From CAZAQB01 sp964487155 (GTDB lineage Bacteria; Pseudomonadota; Gammaproteobacteria; Nitrococcales; Nitrococcaceae): a stretch of DNA of 5,500 nt. Location: contig CAZAQB010000199.1 of assembly GCA_964487155.1 (NCBI GenBank), positions 1 to 5,500 on the forward strand, given 5' to 3'. The notes beneath the pieces were generated by a model, which was not told the DNA's origin, searched no databases, and saw only the letters and a program-made list of their open reading frames with translations. The translations under genes were made by a program, and so were the position numbers. Shown here piece by piece: positions 1-5,493 of the stretch. Positions within the stretch are counted from its first letter, which is position 1. Every line of letters starts with the position of its first letter.

Positions 1-28
1 AAAGAAAAGCCCCGGGGTGACCCGGGGC
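1..28 (-). terminator. Rho-independent terminator, minus strand
   Basis: Bases 9-16 and 21-28 form a perfect 8-bp GC stem closed by a 4-base loop. Read on the minus strand, the stem is followed at once by TTTTCTTT (bases 8-1), the classic hairpin plus U-tract of an intrinsic terminator. There is no T-run on the plus-strand side, so it acts in the minus direction only. It is the first terminator downstream of the gene ending at 267, which would leave about 240 bases of 3' untranslated RNA. It could instead end a separate small transcript from 29-266. Confidence 0.85.
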
Positions 29-39
29 CAAGTCCCGAT

Positions 40-54
40 GACTCCGAAGGAGTC
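40..54. other. Small hairpin just upstream of the terminator
   Basis: GACTCC (40-45) and GGAGTC (49-54) are perfect inverted arms around a 3-base loop. On the minus-strand RNA the loop region reads CCUUCGG, so a 5-bp stem with a slightly larger loop is also possible. It lies 11 bases ahead of the terminator stem, so both would form near the 3' end of the same minus-strand RNA. No T-run follows it, so it is not itself a terminator. Confidence 0.45.
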
Positions 55-170
55 TAGAGGAGGAGGAGAGCGTTGCAGGCGCGGGAACCGGTCCCCGGCG
101 GCGGCCCGTCCGCTGTATCGGAGGTGCCGTTCCCTGTGCCTTCACCGTTAGATTGACGCAGTTCGCCAGC

Positions 171-189
171 CGATTCGGTGACCGGATCG
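171..189. other. 19-bp near-perfect palindrome (operator-like dyad)
   Basis: The two 9-base arms CGATTCGGT and ACCGGATCG flank a central G. Eight of nine positions are Watson-Crick complementary and the ninth is a T/G mismatch. A dyad of this size and symmetry resembles a site for a dimeric DNA-binding protein. The surrounding stretch 29-266 has no convincing gene on either strand and lies downstream, not upstream, of the nearest gene, so no regulated target is evident inside the window. A chance palindrome in GC-rich DNA is a real alternative. Confidence 0.35.
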
Positions 190-266
190 CCACGGCCGGC
201 GTGCGCCGCGTCACAGGATTGAGAGGAAGTCCACCGGGGCGCGGACGGCCGCGGCGCAGCGCCCGG

Positions 267-689
267 TCAGTGCACTGTGGCCTGGCGCTCCGGCGTTTCC
301 TTGAGCACTGTCACCACGTCGCGCTCCCAGGCCTTTGCCAGGGGGGACTGGGAGATGATCACCGAGATCTCGTCATCGCTCACCGTGCGGCGGCCGTCGT
401 CGTCCACCACCCGGAGCGGGGTGCTGTGCTCGTCGCGCAGCTCGTAGGCATGCTCGCCGCTGTCGGCATCGCCGACCCGCAGGGTGATCTCGTCGCTGCC
501 GATGATGGCGCGCCAGTTCACCTGGGCGGTCCAGCCGTCGGGGCTCGAGTAGAGGGAGACGCCCGCCAGTTCGTGGCTGCCGCCGGTGTCGGTGCCCAGC
601 ACGTGCACGGCGCTGTTCACATGCTCGAAGCGGGCCTGCTCCAGGAAGCGGACCAGTTGCGTGCGCCGGATGCGGTGGGCTCTAACCAT
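267..689 (-). CDS. Hypothetical protein, 140 residues
   Basis: I do not recognise the family. The reading frame has a natural composition: mixed hydrophobic and charged residues, many Asp and Glu, and only about two Lys. The overlapping plus-strand frame is His- and Ala-rich like a shadow. There is no signal peptide, long hydrophobic segment, Cys pair or obvious catalytic motif, so it is probably a small soluble cytoplasmic protein. Residues 1-20 are basic and may form a helix. Roughly 35-85 alternate polar and hydrophobic residues as in beta strands (for example WTAQVNW and EITLRV). An acidic stretch (VVDDDG) follows, and the C-terminal part (about 103-133) looks helical. The ATG at 689 is the first start in frame, but no good Shine-Dalgarno precedes it: a GAGGG lies about 20 bases away, which is too far. 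A possible promoter sits at 720-748, so it may be transcribed apart from the rhomboid gene. Coding status is likely; function is unknown. Confidence 0.7.
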   Translation of the reverse strand: MVRAHRIRRTQLVRFLEQARFEHVNSAVHVLGTDTGGSHELAGVSLYSSPDGWTAQVNWRAIIGSDEITLRVGDADSGEHAYELRDEHSTPLRVVDDDGRRTVSDDEISVIISQSPLAKAWERDVVTVLKETPERQATVH

Positions 690-719
690 GGGTAGTCAAA
701 CCCGTGTCCCTCGACGTCT

Positions 720-748
720 ATTTAAGTGCCCGCGGCAGCCCGGCGCAA
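720..748 (-). promoter_or_regulatory. Possible sigma70 promoter for the 140-residue gene
   Basis: On the minus strand TTGCGC (748-743) and TTAAAT (725-720) are separated by exactly 17 bases. The -10 matches 4 of 6 consensus positions and the -35 matches 3 of 6. The TTTAA block is a local AT-rich island in very GC-rich surroundings. Transcription would start near 713, giving a leader of about 24 bases before the ATG at 689. The weak -35 keeps confidence modest. Confidence 0.4.
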
Positions 749-804
749 TCGCCCGCTGCGGCGCCGCGCCCGGTAAGCCCCAAGCACATTCTCAGGAGCC
801 GCCC

Positions 805-821
805 GGCGGGTCAATCCCGCC
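805..821. other. Hairpin downstream of the rhomboid gene
   Basis: GGCGGG (805-810) and CCCGCC (816-821) form a perfect 6-bp stem with a 5-base loop in the 253-base gap between the rhomboid stop and the next minus-strand gene. No T-run follows on the minus strand, so it is not a canonical terminator. It could stabilise the 3' end of the rhomboid message. Short GC stems like this arise easily by chance at this base composition. Confidence 0.25.
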
Positions 822-942
822 CGCAGGCCGGCCCGCGCTGGCAGTGGCCGGGTTGAACCGGGGCTGCCCGGCCGGGGTCTCTGGATCGGTAGCCGGGGGC
901 TCCGGCGCGCCGCGGCTGAGCTCCCCGTCACCCGGGCGCTGA

Positions 943-1611
943 TCAACCCCTGCGGCGCGCCAGCAATGGCGCCAGGGCAAGCCCGGCCAGAAAGCCGCCG
1001 ACGTGGGCACGGAAGGCCACCCCGCCGCCGGCAGCCTGGCCCACGGACTGCAGCAGCTGCAGCCCGAACCACAGACCCAGCACCAGCAACGCCGGCAGCC
1101 GGATGACCGGGAACAGGATCCCAAGCGGCAGCACCACCAGCACCTGGGCGGTGGGGAACATCAGCAGGTAGGCCCCCAGCACGCCGGAAATCGCACCGCT
1201 GGCCCCCACCATGGGGATCTCGGACGAGGGCTCCGGCACCGCCTGTGCGGCGGCGGCCGCGACCCCGCAGATGAAGTAGAACGCCAGGAAGCGGCCGTGG
1301 CCCATGCGGTCTTCCACATTGTCCGCGAAGATCCACAGATAGAGCATGTTGCCGAGCAGGTGCAGCAGGCCGCCGTGCAGGAACATGGAACTGAACACGG
1401 TGGCGTAGGCGGGCAGCACGTCCAGGCTGGGGGGAAGCTGGGCCCCCTCCAGCAGGCGGGCGGGAATCAGGCCGAGGGCGTAGATCACCGCCTGCCCGGC
1501 CTCCCGGGGAAGGCTGAACTGCCACAGGAACACGAGCACGCAGGCCCCGATCAGCGCCCAGCTCACCACCGGCCGGGTGCGCGTGGGATTGTCGTCGCTC
1601 AGGGGGATCAT
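943..1611 (-). CDS. Rhomboid-family intramembrane serine protease
   Basis: This 222-residue integral membrane protein of the inner membrane should cleave transmembrane segments of other proteins inside the bilayer, using a Ser-His dyad. The sequence shows the rhomboid signature set: H79 and H84-xxx-N88 (oxyanion and structural positions, spaced as in E. coli GlpG), the segment WIFADNVEDRMG (93-104), the nucleophile S138 in GASG (136-139), and the catalytic H203 in AHVGG (202-206). Hydrophobic segments lie at about 16-33, 76-96, 108-125, 137-153, 156-170, 173-188 and 203-217, giving six or seven helices. It has no GlpG-like cytoplasmic N-terminal domain and no long C-terminal tail, so it is the compact prokaryotic type. 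The ATG at 1611 is preceded by GGAG (1621-1618) with a 6-base spacer. It lies 70 bases downstream of the DUF3179 gene on the same strand and may be cotranscribed with it. Substrates cannot be read from the sequence. Family assignment is firm. Confidence 0.95.
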   Translation of the reverse strand: MIPLSDDNPTRTRPVVSWALIGACVLVFLWQFSLPREAGQAVIYALGLIPARLLEGAQLPPSLDVLPAYATVFSSMFLHGGLLHLLGNMLYLWIFADNVEDRMGHGRFLAFYFICGVAAAAAQAVPEPSSEIPMVGASGAISGVLGAYLLMFPTAQVLVVLPLGILFPVIRLPALLVLGLWFGLQLLQSVGQAAGGGVAFRAHVGGFLAGLALAPLLARRRG

Positions 1612-1681
1612 GCCGCGCTCCGCTTGCCTATGGCCCGCGGATGGTACCCCCTGTGGGGACGCCCGTCAGGACCGGGCGGGG

Positions 1682-2818
1682 TCAGGACTCCGGCTGGTAG
1701 ATCCGGGAACCGGGCCGGAAGGCCAGCCAGGCGAACGCGAAGTGCACGCCGGCGTCCAGTTCCGGCAGCCGCCGGCCTTTCAGCGGACCCGACACCGCCT
1801 CGCCGAACAGGTTCCAGCGGCTGCCGGTCTCGCGGTCGTGCACCCGGCCGTCGCGAAGCTCGAAGTGCAGCAGACGATCGCCCACCCGCCGGCCATAGGC
1901 CACCGCCGCCGGGATGCTCCGGGACTCGGCGATCTCCGGTGCGTCCAGTACCGAGAGCATGCTGGTGGGGCGCATTGCCACCACCGGCGTCTCCCCCACC
2001 ACGTCGTTCACCAGCGGCTGATCTTCGAGGGCGCTGAACGGGTAGATGGCCACGGCCTCCCCCACCCGGATGCCCAGCACCCGCTCCATGGCGGGCAGCC
2101 GCGGGTCCGGCGGCCCCTCCAGCAGGAACGGCCGGGTGCCGACCCGGTCATAGCCCCGGTACGGGTTGCGGCCATACGGCCGGTTGTGACCGGTGTCCCG
2201 GGAGAGCACCGGCGCCTGGGGCCAGCGCTCGCGGAAGTCCTCGAAGGCGACAATGCTGGAGGGCACCACCGCCAGCTCCGCGCCGGCGAACCGCCCCACC
2301 ACCGCCCCGCCGGTGAGCTGCTGCCACCAGCTCTCGGTCTGGCGGTCGAACAACAACAGGTTGCTCCGGCGCAGCAGGCCGCTGACCCCGAACTCCAGCA
2401 GCTGGCCGTCCACCCGGCGGTCGAAAGTGATGGTGGAATTGCACAGCGGGCAGAAGGTCAGCGCCACCGGCACGCCCCCCACCGTATCGTTGACGATCTC
2501 GTGCCAGGTGAGGATCTGCAGCGGATAGGCCTTGGCCTCGCCGTCCACTTCCACCACCGCCACCGGCTCCCGGGGGTGGAGCCACGCCGCCGCCTGGGCC
2601 GGCGTCACGAATTCGGGGTCATCGATAGCGGGGATGCCGTCCTTGGGAGGACCGCCGGAGCGCACCTCGTCCAGATCGATGACGCTGCGGGAGAAGTCGG
2701 TCTTGATCCAGGAGCGCTTGAAGCGCTCCTGTTCCGCGGGCAGGGAGTCCATCACCCCCAGGATGACCAGCAGGCCGGCGCAGAAGGCTCCGGCGGCGAC
2801 CAACAGCGTTCTGGCCAT
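1682..2818 (-). CDS. DUF3179 domain-containing protein, membrane-anchored or exported
   Basis: This is a 378-residue protein of the DUF3179 family, whose biochemical role is not established. Residues 4-23 form a hydrophobic N-terminal segment after MART, a signal peptide or anchor, so the domain should lie outside the cytoplasm. C13 lacks a proper lipobox, so a lipoprotein is unlikely. Family features visible are the WHEIVND segment (105-111), the CPLC redox-type motif (C123, C126) within a TFCPLCNSTITFDR stretch, DRQTESWW (158-165), the HNRPYGRNPY region (211-220) and a C-terminal FAFAWLAFRP ending. From memory, some family members carry selenocysteine at this Cys motif, which would fit a redox or metal role; here both positions are Cys. 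The protein appears internally duplicated (see findings). The frame stays open upstream into the NUDIX gene, but the ATG at 2818 has GGAGGT eight bases ahead and begins the hydrophobic segment, so it is the chosen start. It sits 73 bases after the NUDIX stop and 70 bases before the rhomboid start. Confidence 0.92.
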   Translation of the reverse strand: MARTLLVAAGAFCAGLLVILGVMDSLPAEQERFKRSWIKTDFSRSVIDLDEVRSGGPPKDGIPAIDDPEFVTPAQAAAWLHPREPVAVVEVDGEAKAYPLQILTWHEIVNDTVGGVPVALTFCPLCNSTITFDRRVDGQLLEFGVSGLLRRSNLLLFDRQTESWWQQLTGGAVVGRFAGAELAVVPSSIVAFEDFRERWPQAPVLSRDTGHNRPYGRNPYRGYDRVGTRPFLLEGPPDPRLPAMERVLGIRVGEAVAIYPFSALEDQPLVNDVVGETPVVAMRPTSMLSVLDAPEIAESRSIPAAVAYGRRVGDRLLHFELRDGRVHDRETGSRWNLFGEAVSGPLKGRRLPELDAGVHFAFAWLAFRPGSRIYQPES

Positions 2819-2826
2819 GATGACGC

Positions 2827-2832
2827 ACCTCC
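2827..2832 (-). promoter_or_regulatory. Ribosome binding site fixing the DUF3179 start
   Basis: The minus strand reads GGAGGT here, a full Shine-Dalgarno core, with an 8-base spacer to the ATG at 2818-2816. It decides the start because the frame is open for another 228 bases upstream, through part of the NUDIX gene. Confidence 0.85.
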
Positions 2833-2837
2833 GATGA

Positions 2838-2883
2838 CCCGATGCCAGCCAGTCTGCCGGTGCGCCCGGGCAGACGCATCGGG
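2838..2883 (-). other. Strong bulged hairpin between the NUDIX and DUF3179 genes
   Basis: Two nested perfect inverted repeats stack into one stem: 2838-2845 with 2876-2883 (8 bp, CCCGATGC/GCATCGGG) and 2852-2858 with 2869-2875 (7 bp, GTCTGCC/GGCAGAC). The right arms are contiguous. The left arms are separated by a 6-base bulge (2846-2851), and the loop is 10 bases. It begins 8 bases after the NUDIX stop codon and ends 5 bases before the DUF3179 Shine-Dalgarno. No T-run follows on the minus strand, so a simple terminator is unlikely. An mRNA-stabilising or processing hairpin, a translation-modulating leader or a repeat element are all possible. Confidence 0.65.
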
Positions 2884-2891
2884 GACATCCC

Positions 2892-3323
2892 CTACCTCGG
2901 CTCCGGCAACCGGCCGGTGCGGCAGAACGCCAGGTAGTCCGCCAGGATGTCCGCGTGGTCAAAGGCCAGGGGTCTGGCCGGCGCCCGGGAATCGGCCAGC
3001 TCGGCGTGGGCCGCGTCGTCGCCGCCGCGGGGCTCGCCCTCGGCATCCGCCACGTACACCACGCTGACCGTCTGGCCCCGCGGGTCCCGGTCCGGCCGGG
3101 AGTAGACCCCCAGCAGCGTCACCAGCCGGACGTCGAGGCCGGTTTCCTCCCGGGCCTCCCGGCGGGCGGCCGCCTCCACCGTCTCCCCGGGGTCCACGAA
3201 ACCACCGGGCAGGGCCCAGCCGGCGGGCGGGTTGGCGCGCCGGATCAGCACAATGCGGCAGGGGTCGCCGCCGGCGCGGATGATGATATCCGCCGCCACC
3301 GGCGGAGTCTCGGGTCGGGGCAT
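2892..3323 (-). CDS. NUDIX hydrolase
   Basis: This 143-residue cytoplasmic enzyme should hydrolyse a nucleoside diphosphate linked to another moiety (a nucleotide sugar, ADP-ribose, a dinucleotide or an oxidised NTP), using a divalent metal. The complete NUDIX box Gx5Ex7REUxEExGU is at residues 41-63: G41, E47, R55-E56, E59-E60, G62, L63, with the metal-binding glutamates intact. It is preceded by WALPGGF (36-42), a start typical of the broad group containing ADP-ribose pyrophosphatase-like members. The substrate cannot be assigned from this alone. Length is normal for a single-domain NUDIX protein, and the tail from about 107 is acidic and then helical. The frame is open upstream to beyond 3500, but the ATG at 3323 has GGGAGG (3335-3330) with a 6-base spacer and starts directly before the first beta strand (DIIIRAGG). 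Longer versions would run through a REP-like palindrome. It is the first gene of the possible NUDIX-DUF3179-rhomboid transcript and diverges from the permease gene. Confidence 0.93.
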   Translation of the reverse strand: MPRPETPPVAADIIIRAGGDPCRIVLIRRANPPAGWALPGGFVDPGETVEAAARREAREETGLDVRLVTLLGVYSRPDRDPRGQTVSVVYVADAEGEPRGGDDAAHAELADSRAPARPLAFDHADILADYLAFCRTGRLPEPR

Positions 3324-3402
3324 GGCGGGCCTCCCTGGGCTGGTTGCTGGCGTGCAGGGTAACGGGCCGGCGCCCCAGCCATCGACCGCGGCGTACTGGG
3401 CC

Positions 3403-3429
3403 GTAGGTCGGTTGCTCCTGGCAACCGAC
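3403..3429 (+). repeat. REP-like palindromic element with GTAG foot
   Basis: GTCGGTTGC (3407-3415) and GCAACCGAC (3421-3429) are perfect 9-bp inverted arms around a 5-base loop, directly preceded by GTAG (3403-3406). A GTAG or GGAG tetranucleotide at the 5' foot of a hairpin is the known hallmark of REP elements associated with RAYT (TnpA-REP) transposases. The GTAGGTCGG...CCGAC pattern also resembles dispersed palindromes I recall from many gammaproteobacteria. No T-run follows on either strand, so it is not an intrinsic terminator. Only one copy is in the window, so genome repetition is inferred. An operator for one of the divergent genes is the alternative. Confidence 0.6.
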
Positions 3430-3519
3430 ACCGCGCCGCCCCAAGGCCGGGGCTCCCGGCAGCCGCGAATGGCGCGGCCTCGCCCGACGATCGGTCTGCG
3501 CCCTCGTCCACCAATCCAA

Positions 3520-3539
3520 TTCATCCGTGTTCATCTGTG
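3520..3539. repeat. Two-copy 10-bp tandem repeat (TTCATCYGTG)
   Basis: TTCATCCGTG (3520-3529) is followed directly by TTCATCTGTG (3530-3539), differing at one base. The complementary strand reads CACAGATGAACACGGATGAA. From memory, closely similar short tandem sequences occur between genes in many unrelated bacterial genomes; their function is not known to me. The repeat is less GC-rich than its surroundings. It contains the GTG at 3527 that would be the most upstream start of the permease frame, which argues against that start. Confidence 0.65.
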
Positions 3540-3670
3540 GCCCCGGAACTCTGCCACCCCCGGTAATAACTCAAGCGCATAACCAAGCGCGCAAGCATGA
3601 TTTGCAGCGCCGCCGCGGCCTGCCTAACATCGGCCCCGGCACGGCCCGCCGCCTGCCCCCGCTGCCGCTC

Positions 3671-3675
3671 GGAGA
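3671..3675 (+). promoter_or_regulatory. Ribosome binding site supporting a TTG start for the permease
   Basis: GGAGA lies 7 bases before the TTG at 3683-3685. It decides the start: the upstream in-frame GTG at 3527 has no comparable site, and the 52 residues it would add have no family-like features. Confidence 0.7.
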
Positions 3676-3682
3676 CCCGTCC

Positions 3683-5473
3683 TTGGCCTGGGAAGCCTGG
3701 CTCACCCTGATCGTGATCGCCGGCGTGCTGATCGGCCTCGCCCGCAGCCTCGCGTCTCCGGTGGTACTCATGTTCGGCGCCCTGACGCTGCTGCTCACGG
3801 TCGGCGAGCTCGCCGGCAGCCAGCGCCTGCTGACGCCGGCACAGGCGGTGGCCGGCTTCGGCAACACCGGCCTGATCACCGTGGGCGTGCTGTTTGTGGT
3901 GGTCGCCGGGCTGATCCACACCGGCGCCGTGACCATGATCACCGAACCCCTGCTGGGCCGCCCCCGGAACCTGCGCCAGGCCCAGACGCGGATGCTGCTG
4001 CCGGTGGCCGGGCTGTCCGCCTTCCTCAACAACACCCCCATCGTGGCCATGTTCCTGCCGGTGGTCACCGACTTCACCCGGCGCTCGGGGCTGCCGGCCT
4101 CGCGGCTGTTCCTGCCGCTCAGCTACGCCTCCATCCTGGGGGGCACCTGCACCCTCATCGGCACCAGCACCAACCTGGTGGTGGACGGGCTGGTACGAGC
4201 CCAGGGCGGCCTGCCCGGGCTGGCTCTGTTCGACCCCGCCTGGGTGGGCCTGCCGGCGGCGGTGCTGGGACTCGCCTACATCCTGGTGTTCAGCCCGCGG
4301 CTGCTGCCGGACCGGGGCGGCCCGGTCAGCTCCCGGGACGGCCTGCGCCAGTACACCGCCGAGGTGCTGGTGGAACCCGGCGGCCCGCTGGTGGGCCGCA
4401 CCATCGAGCAGGCGGGCCTGCGCCACCTGCCGGGCCTGTACCTGGCCGAGATCGAGCGCGACGGCCAGATCATGCCGGCGGTGGCACCCACCGAGGCGCT
4501 GTGCTCGGGTGATCGGCTGGTGTTCGTCGGAGTGGTGGAATCGGTCGTGGACCTGCACCGCATTCGCGGGCTGCAGCCCGCCACCGACCAGGTGCACAAG
4601 CTGACCGCCCCCCGCGACCAGCGGGTGCTGGTGGAGGCAGTGGTGTCAAACCGCTGCCCCCTGGTGGGCCGCTCCATCCGGGAGGGGCGCTTTCGCGCCG
4701 AGTACAACGCCGCGGTGGTGGCCGTGGCCCGGGGCGGCCGCCGCCTGTCGGGCAAGATCGGCGATATCGTTCTGGCCCCCGGCGACACCCTGCTGCTGGA
4801 GACGCATCGCGATTTCATGCGCCAGCAGCGCAACAGCCGCGACTTCTTCCTGGTCAGCGGCGTGGAGGACTCCACCCCGCGGCGCCACCACCGGGCCTGG
4901 ATCGCGCTGGGCATCCTCGCCGCCATGGTGGCCCTGGCCGGCAGCGGCGTGCTGACCATGCTCAATGCCGCCCTGCTGGCGGCCGGCGCCATGATCGCCG
5001 CCGGTTGCTGCACCATCGGCGAGGCCCGCCGCAACGTCGACCTCAACGTGCTGCTGGTGATCGGCGCCGCCCTGGGCGTCGGCCAGGCGCTGGTGAACAG
5101 CGGCGCCGCCACCACCCTGGCCGGCGCCCTGGTGGGGCTGGCCGCCGGCAACCCCTACCTGGTGCTGCTGGCGGTGTTCCTGCTCACCTCGCTGTTCACC
5201 GAGATCGTCACCAACAACGCCGCCGCCGTGCTGGTGTTCCCCATTGCGCTGTCGGCGGCGCAGTCCCTCGGCGTCAATCCCATGCCGTTCATCATCACCA
5301 TCATGGTTGGCGCCTCGGCGGCCTTCGCCACGCCGCTTGGCTACCAGACCAACATGATGGTGTTCGGCCCGGGCGGCTACCGCATGGCCGACTACCTGCG
5401 CTTCGGCCTGCCGCTCAACGCCCTGGTGACGGCGGTTACCGTCGTGGTCGCACCGCTGGTGTGGCCGTTCTGA
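3683..5473 (+). CDS. SLC13 (DASS) family permease with two TrkA_C domains
   Basis: This 596-residue inner-membrane transporter belongs to the divalent anion/sodium symporter family, which imports sulfate, dicarboxylates or similar anions, usually with sodium. The architecture is an N-terminal membrane half (about 6-203), two cytoplasmic TrkA_C/RCK_C domains (about 222-294 and 312-380), then a C-terminal membrane half (about 405-594). The substrate and ion motifs occur twice, as expected: SAFLNNTP (112-119) with GTSTN (160-164), and TEIVTNN (506-512) with TPLGYQTN (550-557). The two TrkA_C domains resemble each other (VLVE...PLVGRxI at 228 and 315; GDRL at 276, GDTL at 367) and may bind a regulatory ligand. 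The TTG at 3683 gives an N-terminus (M-A-W-E-A-W-L-T-L) that enters helix 1 at once, as in relatives, and has a ribosome binding site. A GTG at 3527 would add 52 unlikely residues (648 in all). No sulfur or carboxylate genes are adjacent, so the substrate is unassigned. Confidence 0.94.
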   Translation: MAWEAWLTLIVIAGVLIGLARSLASPVVLMFGALTLLLTVGELAGSQRLLTPAQAVAGFGNTGLITVGVLFVVVAGLIHTGAVTMITEPLLGRPRNLRQAQTRMLLPVAGLSAFLNNTPIVAMFLPVVTDFTRRSGLPASRLFLPLSYASILGGTCTLIGTSTNLVVDGLVRAQGGLPGLALFDPAWVGLPAAVLGLAYILVFSPRLLPDRGGPVSSRDGLRQYTAEVLVEPGGPLVGRTIEQAGLRHLPGLYLAEIERDGQIMPAVAPTEALCSGDRLVFVGVVESVVDLHRIRGLQPATDQVHKLTAPRDQRVLVEAVVSNRCPLVGRSIREGRFRAEYNAAVVAVARGGRRLSGKIGDIVLAPGDTLLLETHRDFMRQQRNSRDFFLVSGVEDSTPRRHHRAWIALGILAAMVALAGSGVLTMLNAALLAAGAMIAAGCCTIGEARRNVDLNVLLVIGAALGVGQALVNSGAATTLAGALVGLAAGNPYLVLLAVFLLTSLFTEIVTNNAAAVLVFPIALSAAQSLGVNPMPFIITIMVGASAAFATPLGYQTNMMVFGPGGYRMADYLRFGLPLNALVTAVTVVVAPLVWPF

Positions 5474-5493
5474 GCGGTTCGAACCCTTCGCTC
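5472..5493 (+). other. Inverted repeat over and after the permease stop codon
   Basis: GAGCG (5472-5476) and CGCTC (5489-5493) are inverted arms enclosing GTTCGAAC (5477-5484), itself an 8-base palindrome. It could be the start of a terminator or a processing hairpin for the permease message. The window ends seven bases later, so a downstream T-run cannot be checked. The GGTTCGAACC core recalls a tRNA T-arm, but nothing around it fits a tRNA. Confidence 0.25.

Larger units (their letters stand above)
3324..3682. other. Divergent intergenic stretch, NUDIX / SLC13 permease
   Basis: These 359 bases separate the NUDIX start (minus) from the permease start (plus). Frames on both strands stay open here but have shadow-like Arg/Pro-rich composition. 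The stretch holds the GTAG-footed palindrome (3403-3429), the 10-bp tandem repeat (3520-3539), and a less GC-rich patch at about 3560-3605 where CAAGCGC occurs twice, 12 bases apart (3572-3578 and 3584-3590). It must contain promoters for both genes, but I found no -35/-10 pair I would defend. Confidence 0.6.

Noticed and set aside
153..695. A 180-residue plus-strand frame opposite the 140-residue gene
   Set aside because: His/Val/Ala-rich shadow composition; the minus-strand frame has a more natural protein composition and a plausible promoter.
882..906. A second GTAG followed by a GCCGG/CCGGC stem as a possible REP element
   Set aside because: The stem is only 5 bp and overlaps the GTAG, so it is easily expected by chance in GC-rich DNA.
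722..1124. A minus-strand alternate frame running past the rhomboid stop, as if the rhomboid C-terminus were frameshifted
   Set aside because: The rhomboid frame already contains the catalytic His helix and ends in a normal Arg-rich tail; the alternate tail is Pro/Gly-rich with no domain features.
1612..1681. Short hairpins (GCCCG/CGGGC and CCCC/GGGG) between the DUF3179 and rhomboid genes as a terminator
   Set aside because: Stems are 4-5 bp with no following T-run on the minus strand.
1003..3067. Long plus-strand open frames (344 and 496 residues) opposite the rhomboid and DUF3179 genes
   Set aside because: They are His/Pro/Gly/Arg-rich shadows of recognisable minus-strand proteins with intact motifs; long antisense frames are expected at this GC content.
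3521..4597. A 358-residue minus-strand frame antisense to the permease
   Set aside because: Its Gln/Gly/His-rich composition is that of an antisense shadow, and the plus strand encodes a clear SLC13 half with paired family motifs.
5474..5486. GGTTCGAACC resembling a tRNA T-arm near the right edge
   Set aside because: The preceding bases are permease coding sequence, and no acceptor, D or anticodon arm fits on either strand.
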